A stretch of 64,000 nt of DNA, taken from assembly GCF_018143015.1 (NCBI RefSeq), contig NC_054741.1, positions 7,566,683 through 7,630,682 on the forward strand, given 5' to 3'. Source of the stretch: Lytechinus variegatus. Taxonomy: Eukaryota > Echinodermata > Echinoidea > Temnopleuroida > Toxopneustidae. Shown one piece after another: positions 43,852 to 55,870 of the stretch. The notes under the pieces are model-generated. The model worked only from the letters and a program-made list of their open reading frames with translations, was not told where the DNA came from and did not search any database. The number at the start of each line of letters is the position of its first letter. Within the stretch, counting starts at the first letter, position 1. Position numbers and translations under genes: made by a program.

Positions 43852-44915
43852 TGTCTCACCTGCATAGCAGAGTGAGACTATAGGCGCCGCTTTTCCGACG
43901 GCGGCGGCGGCGTTAACATCAAATCTTAACCTGAGGTTCGGTTTTTGAAATGACATCATAACTTAGAAAGTATATGGACTTAGTTCATGAAACTTTGCCA
44001 TAAGGTTAATCAAGTATTACTGAACATTCTATTAGAGTTTCATGTCACATGACCAAGGTCAAAGGTCATTTAGGGTCAATGAACTTAGACCATGTTGGGG
44101 GAATCAACATCAAAATCTTAACCTGAGGTTAAGTTTTTGAAATGTCATCATAACTTAGAAAATATATGGACCTAGTTCATTAAACTTGGACATAAGATCA
44201 GTCATGTATCAACAAACATCTTGCATGAGTTTTATGTCACATGACCAAGGTCAAAGGTCATTTAGGGTCAATGAACTTTGGCCGATTTGGGGGTATCTGT
44301 TGAATTACAATCAAAACTTTAAAAGTTTTTGGATCTGATTCATGAAACTTGGACATAATAGTAATCAAGTATCACTGAACATCCTGTGCAAGTTTCAGGT
44401 CACATGATCAAGGTCAAAGGTCATTTAGGGTCAATGAACTTTGGCCGAATGGGGGTATTTGTTGAATTACCATCATAACTTTGAAAGTATGTTGGTCTCT
44501 GAACATCCTGTGCGTATTTTAGGTCACATGACCAAGGTCAAAGGTCAATGAACTTTTGCCACAATGGGGGTATCTGTTGAATTACCATCATAACTTTGCA
44601 AGTTTATTGATCTGACTTTTGAAACTTGGACATAAGAGTAATCAAGTATCATTGAATATCCTGTGCAAGTTTCAGGTCACATGATCAAGGTCAAAGGTCA
44701 TGTGAGGTCAATGAATTTTGGCCACATTGGGGGTATTTGTTGAATTACCATCCTATCTCTGTAAGTGTATTGGTCTAGTTCATAAAACGTGGAAATAAGA
44801 GTAACCAAGTATCACTGAACATCTTGTGCGAGTTATAGTAGTTTTCAAAGTCAGCAATGCTGCTATGTTGAATCGCGTGATGCAGGTGAGACGGCCAGAG
44901 GCATTCCAATTGTTT
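43852..44915. mobile_element. DR1-array element, copy 2
   Basis: Same family as 37366: left end GTCTCACCTGCATAGCAGAG, a GGC-rich tract and right end TGCAGGTGAGACGGCCAGAG, a perfect GTCTCACCTGCA inverted repeat. About five tandem units. All five carry a perfect AGGTCA-A-AGGTCA: 44056-44068, 44248-44260, 44411-44423, 44535-44547, 44688-44700. Most are preceded by GGTCACATGAYC and some are followed by GGGTCAATGAA. Confidence 0.88.
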
Positions 44916-46004
44916 TACAAAAGTTGTTGTTCTTGTATTGTCACTCCAATCACCTAACTATCCCCTCTTCTTGGTACCAGGGGGCACTTTTTGACAACTT
45001 TCCACTTTTTTTCCTCTTGGGCGGTCTCTCCCCGACCCCCAGGTCTGCCATATGAGATCCACAATCATCGTAATGATTCATGCAAGTCCAAAGAAAATGA
45101 TATTATGATTACAAACATAGCCACCATAAGAGGCAAAAGTATGCACATTTGACAAAACCATTTTCTTTTAATTAACCAAAATCAGAATGAGATTTTTTTC
45201 CCCTTATACCCTGCATAGATACGGCTATTAGCATCTTGTTATTTACAATTATCATCTGATTTTTACAATGGATTATTATTTGCCCCGCTATCCTATCAAT
45301 TCTGAAATTGCCAGCTTATTGGAATGTCGTTATATGCAGCCATCCATCAATTAAGCACTTCCAGTAGACTATCAGCTATTGTCATATGTATAAAGCCTAA
45401 ACGTGGGCTCGCATGAAGTTATAGTTGAATAGCAAAAATACATCAGGAATTTAACGTGGGTGCAAGTTTGATTTAGTTTTCTTCTGAATTTGAGCCCACC
45501 CCCCCCCCCCCATTCTAGAAATGTTCCGCGGCTAGGCTATCACAAGTATGTACTGTCATTTAAGGTATATAAACTTTGAAGATTGAAATAACACGTTCGC
45601 TTTTTTAAAATAATGAGAGTATTTTATGTTTTTTTATCATTTCTTTCATTTTATGCCCCTTTATTTGAGCCCCAACTTTTAGATATGAAATCCTTGATAT
45701 GCCACTAAGATTTGACTGTGAGTGTATGTGGGTGTGTGTTGTGTAGGTTTTTCAAGTGTTTGTTTGTTTTATTCTTCACCATTCATAACAAGAAATAACT
45801 TTACAGAATACAATGTTACATTAATAATGATAATGCACAGTAGGAATTAAGCATTAAAAAAAGTTTGAATGCACACGTGTTTGTACCGTTATCATGATTA
45901 ACGCCTAGCGCATTTTCATTTATTTTTCCATTGAATGGTAAATAACATTGTAACAAACATTGTAGATACATAGGCCTATCCTTTCTCAAGGGCATTGGTT
46001 TCGT
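44916..46004. other. Non-coding stretch
   Basis: AT-rich, with a C run near 45500. No gene seen. Confidence 0.45.
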
Positions 46005-46075
46005 GACCGGGGGATCGAACCCCTGACTTTCATGTGTCTATAGTCAGCCACCACAGACTGTCTGACCGCTGATCG
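46005..46075 (-). other. tRNA-like sequence (SINE head or tRNA pseudogene)
   Basis: On the minus strand GGGGTTCGATCCCC forms a perfect T-arm with box B, after CTATAGACACATGAAAGTC. I cannot pair a 7-bp acceptor stem, so it is not a functional tRNA. Confidence 0.45.
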
Positions 46076-46320
46076 AACATGTCGAAGTTGACAGTTGCAA
46101 AGTCCCCCCCCCCCCATACTTCGCCGGGACGGCAATGACCCATAGCTGTATACATTATCCGCATTGTGTATAATATGAAATTTGCCTCATAAAGCTAGAC
46201 AACAATGGACTAATAATTGGTGAGATCATCAGAAAACAATATAATTATATCCGTGGTTATGATCCACCTCCCCCCCCCCCTGAAAAGTCACTTAGCATAG
46301 GATGCATGAATTTATAATGG

Positions 46321-46468
46321 TACACAGCAAAAACGGTGTTTTTTACACAGTGCTATTTACTTATTTGGACCTTACATAAGTTAAAATCTTATGCAAAAAA
46401 AGTTTAATTTGTAATATTTAATTCTCAAGGTATAGACATGCAGTAACCAGCATTTTTTTTACTGTGTA
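46321..46468. mobile_element. Short TACACAG-ended MITE
   Basis: Ends TACACAGCAAAAACGGTG and AGCATTTTTTTTACTGTGTA are inverted repeats, 148 bp apart. Same right end (TTTTTTTACTGTGTA) as the element at 58010-58190. A TA flank suggests Tc1/mariner-type insertion, but the boundaries are only approximate. Confidence 0.6.
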
Positions 46469-46967
46469 TTAGTCATACCATAAATCCATGGTTGTCACGG
46501 CGACGGTTGTGCCAGCGACTAACAATTCCTAAGTCAGTTGGTCGCAGTTGCGTACGCAAATTGTTTTAAAGGGGGGTGGTACAAACTAAAAGAAATGTTG
46601 ACACCCTCCCCAAAAAAGGTCTTTAAAAATCTAGAGGGTGGGCTTTAAAACATTAAGGGGGTCAAACCCCTGTAACCACTTCCCTGCGTACCCCTTCTGG
46701 TTGGTCATACTACATATTTGGCATACAGTTTTTGCCTATTTCTGTCGTTTGATGCCTATTGTTACATTGAAGCAAAAGGTGTTATATAGTTACAGATTTC
46801 CATAATCTCTGGACACTGAAAACACTCAAATATGACCATAATGGTCACATGATTTCGTTTGGTAATGCGAATAGATTTTCATCTTCTTTCGTTTTGGCCC
46901 GGCGTTTTTCTCCGAAATTCAGAATGTCTAGGACGTGGATATAAAAAAACCGTCGTGTACAATAAAG

Positions 46968-47050
46968 TCATCCACATCTAGCTTTTCTCGACCCAGGTGA
47001 GGTAAAAAGGTACGGAAAGAATAACTTTCAAAAAGAAGAAGCTGCGAGCA
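46968..47050 (+). mobile_element. SINE, 5' portion of a split copy
   Basis: ATCCACATCTAGC..CTCGACCCAGGTGAGGTAAAAAGGTACGGAAAGAATAACT resembles ATCCACAATGTGC..CTCAACCCAGGTGAGGTAAATGGGTATCC of the 62914 SINE. It stops at 47050 and appears to continue at 47797. Confidence 0.55.
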
Positions 47051-47291
47051 CCGGAATCGGGGGACAGGAGGGACGTGTTCCCCCCTACTCATAATACATG
47101 TATTTTAGGACGAGATGACCTCACTTTTGGGATGATAACCTTTTTTTTTTTGCTTGTCAAATTTATTTTCGTCGAAACCACCTTGAATTTGGGTTGATAA
47201 CCTTTTTTCTTTTTTCTTTTTTTTTTGCTTGTCAAATTTTCCAGCCTCTTGCCCCCCCCCCCCCACCTTTTGGGAGAGATTTTCGCCCCTG
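47051..47291. mobile_element. hAT-like G-rich MITE (degraded)
   Basis: Collinear with 6851-7087: CGGAATCGGGGGACAGGAGG, GACGAGATGACCTCACTTTT, GCTTGTCAAATTTTCCAGCC, a C run, and GAGATTTTCGCCCCTG at the right end. It has a duplicated TTGCTTGTCAAATTT segment and interrupts the SINE. Confidence 0.65.
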
Positions 47292-47294
47292 GTA

Positions 47295-47792
47295 AAGGGG
47301 AAGTTCACCCTGACAAAAATTGTTTCGGAATAATAGCAAAAAATAATTAAAAAATATTGCCGAAGGTTTGAGAAAAATTCATCAAATAATTAAAAAGTTA
47401 TTAAAATTTCAATTATTTGATTTGTGACGTCATATGCGAGCAGCAATCCTACATAGCGAATGGTAAAAAAAATCAATGAAATGTCATTTTCTCAGAAAAT
47501 TGAAAATGGTTTTCACTGTACCTTTTGTATATCAATATACAAATCATTTCACACCCGATTATGAATAGAAAACAAAATTAAGTCATCAGGAACCATACAA
47601 AATTTGAAATTAATGTATTTTATATTACATAACCCATGGGGCAGCTGCTCGTTTGTGACGTCACAAATCGAATAATTGAAATTCTAATAACTCTTACTCT
47701 TTAACGGATTTTCATCAAACCTTCACCAATATTTTTTTACTATTTTTTTCTGCTATTTACAACAAAGTTTTCTTCAGGGTGAACTTCCCCTT
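47295..47792. mobile_element. TA-flanked MITE with about 150-bp inverted arms (Tc1/mariner-like)
   Basis: Ends AAGGGGAAGTTCACCCTGA and TCAGGGTGAACTTCCCCTT are perfect 19-bp inverted repeats flanked by TA on both sides. Homology between the arms extends about 150 bp inward (AATTTCAATTATTTGATTTG and its counterpart). Each arm carries TGACGTCA, a perfect CRE palindrome. 498 bp, no transposase. Confidence 0.85.
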
Positions 47793-47796
47793 TAAA

Positions 47797-47895
47797 TTGC
47801 AGGGGTAAAATAGGAGCGCAATTGGGTAACTCTCATCAAAGTGGATATGTGGCCATATAAACAGGCATATCCCTTTTATTATCATTATCATTAAA
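47797..47895 (+). mobile_element. SINE, 3' portion of the split copy
   Basis: GGGTAAAATAGGAGCGCAAT, CTCATCAAAGTGGATATGTG and a terminal TTATTATCATTATCATT parallel GGGTAATATAGGAGCGCCTT, AACAAGGTGGATATGTGCG and the ATT tail of the 62914 SINE. Together with 46968-47050 it brackets two DNA-element insertions. Confidence 0.6.
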
Positions 47896-48733
47896 TATAT
47901 CAGGTCATACTATCTTTTAACGGCCCGATGACGGCCTGAATCATCACATCTCCATGCTACAATAATACATTATGTTTCATTATAGCACCACATGGGAATG
48001 GCTCACACATCGTCTCAAGTAGCGATCGAGCGAGACACAGTCCAAAAAGAAATGGAGAAAAGAAAAGGATATACTCGGTAAGACATCTGGGGTTCCCCCA
48101 AGTCCAAAGTACAACTACCATGGCAAACATTCAATTTCGGAAATCGAAAATCAAGTTAATATTGAAGTGTCGCACCCCGCAGCGGTGATTGGAACATACA
48201 AACTAGGCTCACGAGTATTGCCAGATAATTGTAAGGGGAGGGGGTAGTGTCGAACAATGTCTGCCGACAAAGCAGCAGAAGCAAATGCATGGATGGATGG
48301 ATGAATGAATGATTAAACGAATGAAAAAGGATCTTGATAAACTGAAAACAAATCAATGATACTCACATAATGAATGAATAAATACACAAATAAATAAATG
48401 ATTAATGAATGAATAAATAAACATATAAATAAATGATTAATGAATGAACACATCAATGAATCAATCCATATATAACTTTGAATAAAGGAATAGATGAATA
48501 GTCATTAATAGATACAGAGGGGTAAATTGGCCTTTTACAATTATTAAAGTGTGTGAACGCCTCGCATATTGCTAGAGTGAATGCTAGTAAAATTCCGAAC
48601 TGCTAAAACTAACCCGCCAAAATATAACTAATATATTTACGGAAATTAAAAATGAATATGTGAGTGTGTGAGATGACAATTGTGATTTACGTGTATATGA
48701 TATCCTCATTTTGTCTTGGACTAATCTGTCATG
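47896..48733. other. Non-coding stretch with tetranucleotide-rich tract
   Basis: 48290-48475 is rich in ATGG, AATG and AAAT tetramers, with a 37-base AAATAAATGATTAATGAATG unit occurring twice. No gene. Confidence 0.6.
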
Positions 48734-48929
48734 TCACCTGAAAGAGGTGACTTGGGACTCGAACCACTGATCTCTGAATTGGTTTATAACTTGCACCAAG
48801 GGCGACATCATGTAATTTCCTTCGGCAAGAAATTTATCCACATTGTGCCGCACTCGACCTAGGTGAGGAGAATGGGTACCCGGTAGTAACTGCGCTATAT
48901 AAATGGACGTATAATCATTATTATTATAA
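48734..48929 (+). mobile_element. SINE body (5'-truncated), next to an opposite-strand tRNA-like head
   Basis: 48806-48929 matches the 3' body of the 62914 SINE (GTAATTTCCTTCGG, ATCCACATTGTGCCGCACTC, CTAGGTGAGG, GGGTACCCGGTAG, GCGCTATATAAATG) and ends in an ATT-like tail. 48754-48765 reads GGTTCGAGTCCC on the minus strand, a box B in the wrong orientation for this body. Confidence 0.65.
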
Positions 48930-49449
48930 GTTTGTGTCGTGTAACTTTATTTCAATTGAGAAAAATTATGACGTCAGCATTAGGTCATCTTACCCCCCTC
49001 CCTTCCAATATATCCTGGCCGCTTTGAGACCCACGTCACAACGTCCTGTGTACCTGTACTTAGGCGCCCCTCCGGAGATTTTTCTTTTTCTTAAAAAAGG
49101 GTGCCGCCCCACCCATTTCTTCTTCCCTGCACTTGCTGACACCTAGAGGGTCATGGTCCACCACGCTTTCGAGAAACACCTCACACATTCGTTAACATAT
49201 TCGAACACGGCGTGTAATTTGATTTACCTAGCTTGGCTAGATAGGCATGCTTAGAGACGGTACTGTATAATCTTTGTATGAAGAAATCCAAGTTCGTTGC
49301 CGCATACCCGCATTTGTTTACTTTCGTTTTTGGATTTAGAAGGCAAAAAAGGAAACTTTGCCCTTTGATGTTTGTAAGGATAGCAGGCACATTCAAGTAC
49401 CCGTTTAATATTTCATTTTAATTGAACTCTTTACAGAAGAAAAGAATAC
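48930..49449. other. Non-coding stretch
   Basis: No domain-bearing frames recognised. Confidence 0.45.
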
Positions 49450-50051
49450 TTCCACCGACCTTAAATCCCAGGAGAAGATTCCTTTCGCGATATTTTTCGC
49501 CAAAGATTTTGCTCCACTTCTCTCTCGTCAAATTTTAACTATTGTCCTCTTGTGAAGTGTGAATCGCATATCGAGTATTATTTTGTGGGATCATTTTACA
49601 CCTGAATGTATGGACATAAAGAGGACTCGGCGAAGCGAACTGCAAGTTCTCTAAAGATTTGTGCTTCGCAGACGACACACGTCGGCAAGTTGTGGAAAGA
49701 GGTCCCTTTGCTCGACGCGCGCTCGTGATCGCTCACACTTTTCCAGACAAATTGACGGTGCGCCGCACGCTTTTGTCGCGTCGCACTCAGTACATCGTGA
49801 TCGTGCTAGATTGGTAGTTGGAAAAGTCTCTCTTTGTGGATCCTACTAGACTTGCACTTATATGAGCTGCTGCTTACTTGGAATACTCTCGAGATATAAA
49901 AACATACCTTGGATAAGTTCATTGTGCACTAATGTCCTGACTGATAGCTCATTCCATTGTGTCTTTATTCATTTTTCCGTGTTTTCAAGCACTGATATCT
50001 GACTGTATTTTTGCCATACAATGATCGGCAGGTATTCTACTTTATTAAGGT
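49450..50051 (+). promoter_or_regulatory. CpG-dense island with possible first exon
   Basis: 49620-49820 is strikingly CpG-rich (CGGCGAAGCGAA, GACGCGCGCTCG, GTGCGCCGCACG, GTCGCGTCGCAC) in an otherwise AT-rich, CpG-poor window. Downstream, ATGATCGGCAGG at about 50021 opens a short frame (MIGRYSTLL) ending at a good donor AAG|GTAAGC (50050-50055); CAG|GTATTC at 50032 is an alternative. This layout fits a promoter, 5' UTR and first coding exon of a plus-strand host gene continuing to the right. No downstream exon was identified. A 62-codon frame at 49661 has no ATG and is not called. Confidence 0.38.
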
Positions 50052-50643
50052 AAGCCTCATGCTCAATTTCATATTTCGATATCAAAATCATGCCCACTGG
50101 GCCGGGGCTCTCTCTTTTTATTTCTTCTCTTCCTCCCTTCCCTTGCTGCTTTCCGTCGAGAAGGAAGCTTTAATTTGCAATTTACAGGTGTGATCTGCAA
50201 CTGTTGCCCCTCCTGACGTCATTTCTAAGGGTTTCAGTTAAAAGCGGAATCTTATGGGCTCCTGTTTGCCCCCTTCCTAAACTTTCGAATAACCTGCACC
50301 TCGTTGGAAAGTAAGCTAATTCGCTATTTTTAGCGTGCTGTGTATTCCGCATACTTTCCGTCCCTTTCACTTGATAATGTGTCACGCTTTTATCACCACA
50401 ATCAAAAGATGCGTGAATTTTCATAATTTTCAGTCAATAAGGGACTTCAAAAGAGTAATGATTTTTAGGACTGTTTGATAAAAAAGGTGATTGGGTTTGT
50501 TTATGTATGTTTGTTATTTGAGGGCCACTTTCGCTGTAATTCAATAGTACGGCACATGCATCCAGTCCTCGCCGATGGCATTCTGGCCAAGCAAATACAA
50601 ATATCTATTAGCTGTCAATTCAATTCTTAAGATTATATATGTC
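50052..50643. other. Possible intron / non-coding stretch
   Basis: A polypyrimidine-rich segment lies at about 50101-50160. Nothing else recognised. Confidence 0.4.
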
Positions 50644-50945
50644 CAGGCGTGCAACCAGGCGGGGGGGGGGGGTACGTGGCCCTCCCCACCACCGCAGTAG
50701 CACAAAGAACCAACAAGAATTAGGGGGCAGACATATAGCTATGGGACAAATCCCTAAAAAACAACTGCGAGCGAGCGAAGCGAACGCCGGTCAAAACCTT
50801 TGATTTTTTAAGTTAAAAAGCCTATTTTCGTGATAGATTATGACATAATATCACATATTATATTCCATCCTTCTCCGTTCCTTTTCTTTAAGTTAATTGG
50901 TTTTGAAAATTTTGGGGATCCAAGTCCCCCATCTGTACGCCACTA
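50644..50945. mobile_element. hAT-like G-rich element, uncertain ends
   Basis: Begins CCAGGCGTGCAACCAGGCGG plus a G run and ends ATCTGTACGCCACTAG, resembling the CAGTGGCGTA end class. The interior has CTGCGAGCGAGCGAAGCGAA, related to the hairpin motif of the 39937 element. No target duplication is apparent. Confidence 0.5.
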
Positions 50946-53900
50946 GTGCTCCATCGTACCCAGTTTCGAACACAAAGAATATCATGCAATGTCTTGTGCC
51001 TCTACTTCACCCACTTTTGGTAGATACGATGAAAAGACATCCCTTTTTAGTGAAAACCCTTCCCTCTTTTCTTGCCCCCCCCCCTCCAATTCTAAAAACC
51101 TGTATCCACCCTAGTTGTCTCCTTTAACATCATTAATACGCGCTCACATTTCAGGCTTCATCGTAATGATAAGGTTCCCTTGCCTTTTTTCTTTAACCTT
51201 TGAACAAATACAACGGTGTTAATTACATACCAATCATTTACGATTAAGGACATCCTATCAATTTAAGAAAATAATGGTACACTCTAAAAAAAATCACCCA
51301 ATCTGGATGAAATGAGAATATGCATGTTTGCTAAAATGATAAATTTTACGCAATTTTGCGTTGGCATTTAACATTAAAACATGCATTTCGTCCAATATGG
51401 GAGAAAAATTACAAACAGTTTTTTTTTAATGTAACAATCTCAATGTTACATTATAAAAAGAGAAAATTATGATAGCCAATCGAATATTCGACTCGATTTT
51501 TTTAATATTTATTGAAGGATGTATGCCTATATTATTCATTTATTTATTTATTCATTAAACATCTTTATACAGGATAACATGTTCAGATAAAATACACTGT
51601 TTATCAACACGGTCCTGTTACATTAAAAATATGAAACAACGATAAAAATGCATGCAAACTTAAGTTAAAATACTGGGTATACATTTTATTATCATATGCA
51701 AATCTAATCTATTTCATTAAAATGTATATTGAAACTCGTTGTTCATGAAGTTCGTAACGACTTGAGAGTTGCAGGCCAGAGGAAATTATCATTCGCTGTC
51801 CATCGCAGTACTGACATCGAGTTTTTGATCAACATTTCTACACATCTTCAGTGTAAAACGGGCCTGCACTTAAGCCACAAATTAACGGATTTTTTTTATT
51901 GGGGGGAGGGGGGGGGGCGACAAATTAAAAGCCTCAGAAAAAACTTGGGTTCACATTTTCGAAATTCGTAAAGGTATGCATAATCCCTGGTACGAAGAAC
52001 TTTTAACCCACCTTCCCCCCGGGTTCCAGTCCCTCCATTTTCTTTTCTAGGCCATTCCACACTTACATCAATTAACTGTATATTAAACATCAGTCAACGG
52101 GGATCTAAACTCATTGTGACCATTTTGATTGATGTTCTTCCATTCCCTAATTTCACTCTTATTGTACTCCTACAAAAGATATACCAAGAAAATACACAAT
52201 GATTTTTAATATGCCTATTTTTACGGAGGAAATTTTTATTTTCTATCATCAACCCATTATCGTTGACCATGTCAGAGTAGCCCAGGAAGTCGACTGCATG
52301 ACCACACAAATGCATTATTCAACAACAATAACGTGACCACGAAGTGAGGGAGGGGGCATCATTTCAATGAGGCAAATGCTTCATTTTGGAGCATGTAAAG
52401 GAATAAAAAAAATAGAATAAAATGTTGTACCTTGTGTAATATTTTGATGAGTTGTAAATGTATAAGGTTGTATTTGCCAATCCACAATCATTAAACAAAT
52501 TTAATATGATGATGTAGTGAAGTATATTGATTGCGATCGGTTGATGTATATACAATGATTTTTTTAATGAATGAAAATGGAAGGTGTAATGCCCTGTAAT
52601 TTGTTGTTTTTTCTGTTTATCATTAATTTGTATTGGTATTTTTTTATAATTGAAATAAACCAAAAAATGTCATTTCGGCAATGATATTTATCACTATCCA
52701 CAATTGTAATTATGTTATTATTATTGTCATCATTCTTATCATTATTATCACTATCATCATTATATCATCATCACGTAGATCATATTGTAAAATTCAATTA
52801 TTTTTCATTATTGCTGTTATTATTGTAAGCATTGTATTTAATGCTGCATATAAAAACTTGTTGTGCTTCCTATACAACTTGCCATGCCCTCTAATTTGCT
52901 GAGTATATACACAAATTATATGGATTTGAACTTCCCCTTGACTTGCAAACTATACCATGTTCGCTTTGATTGAACTTCAGGGACGCATTTCGTTTACCGA
53001 CGTGCACGATGTCTACACAATGAAAGATATTCTAAACAAATTCATGGATTTATTATAACTCCATGAAAAAATCACCCCTTTGGTGTCGGTACACCCGAAA
53101 TGCAATTGGGTGTTAAACGATATTATATCGGTCATTGACCTTTTCGTTGGAAGGTTCTGACATTGAGTAATTCATCATTGACCTCTTCCAGGGAGGTTAC
53201 TGCTTTTTCTTATTTTTTAATGATGTGTTTGTAAATGAGAGTTGAGGGTGAGTGACAGAGAGATAGAGAAAGAGAGGGGGAGATGAATCTTGATCATTGG
53301 TTCTGAGTTCATACCGTGTTTCCAATTTGACGCCACTGGTTTTACAAAAACTGCACTCGCGTGATCTTGTGGAATGCGTGAGGGGCGATTTCCGAGTCAG
53401 AACGGGATTTTTCCCCCAAATCCTTGTATAGCTCATTCGCGAACTGGTAATTACAACCAAAATAATCAACAAGCAATGGAACATTCACCCATTCAATGAA
53501 ATCATTTTTTTTTTTTATATTTTCGATAAACAAAGCGACGAACCACTGGAAATTTTATTGTCATTTTCTGTTCAGGATCTAAATATTTGGATACATTTAG
53601 TGTTCTAATTCAGTGAGCGTTAAATGATATAAATTTTGACACGACAATAAATGTAAATTCAGTAGGCGTTCTGTCAGATTTTGTTTAATAAAGGCAATCT
53701 ACTTGTGTTTGTGTTTGTTTACATATTATTGTTAACTAATGAAATAACAATTCATAAATACGTCAGTGATTTTACGAACCGGTTCAAACATGTCAAACCT
53801 AAGTTTTGGTCAAATTTTCGATTTTTTTTTAACTGATTATAGGTAGATACATCAGAATCACAAATAAACACTTCATTGTTATAATTCCCTGTTTAACATG

Positions 53901-55646
53901 TTTACTCATCATATCACCTTCGCTAAACAGTTCATGCATGAGTATGACGAAATTGTTATTTAGCACTTTGACAGAATATAATTACCCTTTGGTCATATTT
54001 TGATAATTTCGTTTCATGTGCATGTTCATCTTTTGGTGCACATGTTGTTCTTTTCTTAGATAAACTCAAAACAAAAAGACCTATAATATCCGTTTTGATG
54101 CGTGCCTTATTCATGGGGCGTGTTTATATTTTGACGGATATCTGTTGAACTGCACTCCGTTTGTTATTTCAACTTGAAACTGAGAGAGTAACATTATCGA
54201 CTCATATCGACTGGAGGTTTTTAATTTCAACATCTTTCAGGGAAACGGTTCAAATGGTCGAGATTGCATTGGTGCCTGATGGGAATCTAAGTGTATGTAT
54301 TCATTCAAATATGCAGAGCTCTGTGGGGTTTTTTTTTTTGGGGGGGTGAGCTTGGTTGTTTTTCTTTTGGGGTACTGACTCTAATCTCCACAATCCAGAA
54401 CTCTTTTTTTGTATCTGTTTTATTTTTTTTTAATCAGGGTTAGTCATCAGTACATAGCCTATAGGCCTACTTGCATTGTGCATTATAGTGATTTAGATTG
54501 AAATTATATAGATTTCATTTGGAATGTAATCATCTACAAACTATAATCGCCAGTTTTGTGTATTATTTGTTTTCATGATAATTAAGCACAACTTCAAAAT
54601 GTAGTAACCTTCTATTTTATATTCCATTTTGATGATTTAGTATTATTCTGGGTTATTTTATTGTTTATTTGTTCAAATCATCTCGCTATTTGAGCGAACT
54701 TTGCCTTTGATAAACGGTAACAAACTAAAATATAATTACATCATCATCTTAAACTATAATGAATAACCTTGTGTATCATATTTCATCTTGCATGTCTTAT
54801 CACAGTACACCACTTTACTCATGTGAGAGCGGGCTTTGCATTTTCCATTTGTTAATGACTTCACATTTTATTATGAAGTGCAATGTCGCTCGGATGTTAG
54901 AAATGACAATCTACTTGACTGCAATTAGATTATAGATGGAGACGTCGTGTACACGTAACCATGGAGATTTATTTTATGCGTGAGTAGTTGCATGAGCTAT
55001 TTCGTCGATTAATCGTGGTTTATTATAGTCATCATGGCAGAAGTGATAACTCTGGCTGCTCTGGCACTGTCGTGGAATGACTATATGCCGTATTAAGTTG
55101 CTATATGCTTTAATGACTACCATTATGGGTGAGAAAGTATTTTAGGAGACGTAGATGAGGGAGGGGTCTTCTCAAAAGTAACTCGTGAAGTAACTCGTGA
55201 CTTTTGGACGAATTTTTACTCTTATTTTGCTCCGGCTCAAAAAGTTCCAGTTCATGTTCAACTTCATTTCAATTGTACAAAACATTATACATGTCATCAA
55301 TGAAGTAATAACGAATCAACAATAATTAGAATGCAGAACTCATTATTACATGACCACCGTTTTGAATGAGTGCAATTCCCATAATTTCTCCAGACATATA
55401 CAAATACTTTGCACAATAAATATTGATATTTATCTTGTAATTTGATATGGTCCTTTGTTGTTTGTATAAAAAAAAATATAATTCATGTTCATTGTTCAAA
55501 TCTAATGTCACGTACATCAATGATAAAGTATACAAATAATGAATCACACTATCAGACTATCGGCCTATTACGTGTGAAAGAATCGATCTGGGTTCGAGAG
55601 AAAAAGAGAGAGGGGTCGGTAATTTCTTCTTTGAACGAAATAAGAG
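50946..55646. other. Long non-coding stretch
   Basis: AT-rich. Includes a possible short MITE at about 51282-51432 (ACACTCTAAAAAAAATCACC start), G/C runs near 51060 and 51900, ATT/ATC-rich sequence at 52700-52780, and a weak exon-like segment at about 54231-54290 after TTCAACATCTTTCAG. No gene supported. Confidence 0.45.
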
Positions 55647-55870
55647 TACACACTTAAAATGTTGGGCAACATACTATCCAATGTGTTGGGTAATGTATGT
55701 TGGTAGAAAAAAAATGTATGTATTCTGGGCAATTATCCAATTTAGCAAATTGATTACCCGATTATTAGTTTTTTATTGGGCAGATTTTACCAATAGTTTC
55801 GAAGGACAGTAAGTTGCCCAGGGTTGGTTAAAAGTTGGGCATTTGTTGGCCAAACTATTTTAAAAGTGTA
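55647..55870. mobile_element. TACAC-ended MITE with GTTGGGCA repeats
   Basis: Ends TACACACTTAAAAT and ATTTTAAAAGTGTA are inverted repeats, 224 bp apart. The interior repeats GTTGGGCA/TTGGGTAA words at least five times in both orientations. Non-coding. Confidence 0.68.

Noticed and set aside
46005-46075. tRNA gene
   Set aside because: The T-arm is perfect but no acceptor stem or clean D-arm can be paired; better read as a SINE head or tRNA pseudogene.
49661-49849. 62-codon Arg/Ser-rich frame in the CpG island
   Set aside because: It lacks an ATG start; composition follows from CpG-rich 5' UTR-like DNA.
54231-54290. Exon-like segment after a good acceptor
   Set aside because: No credible donor; downstream enters a T/G run.
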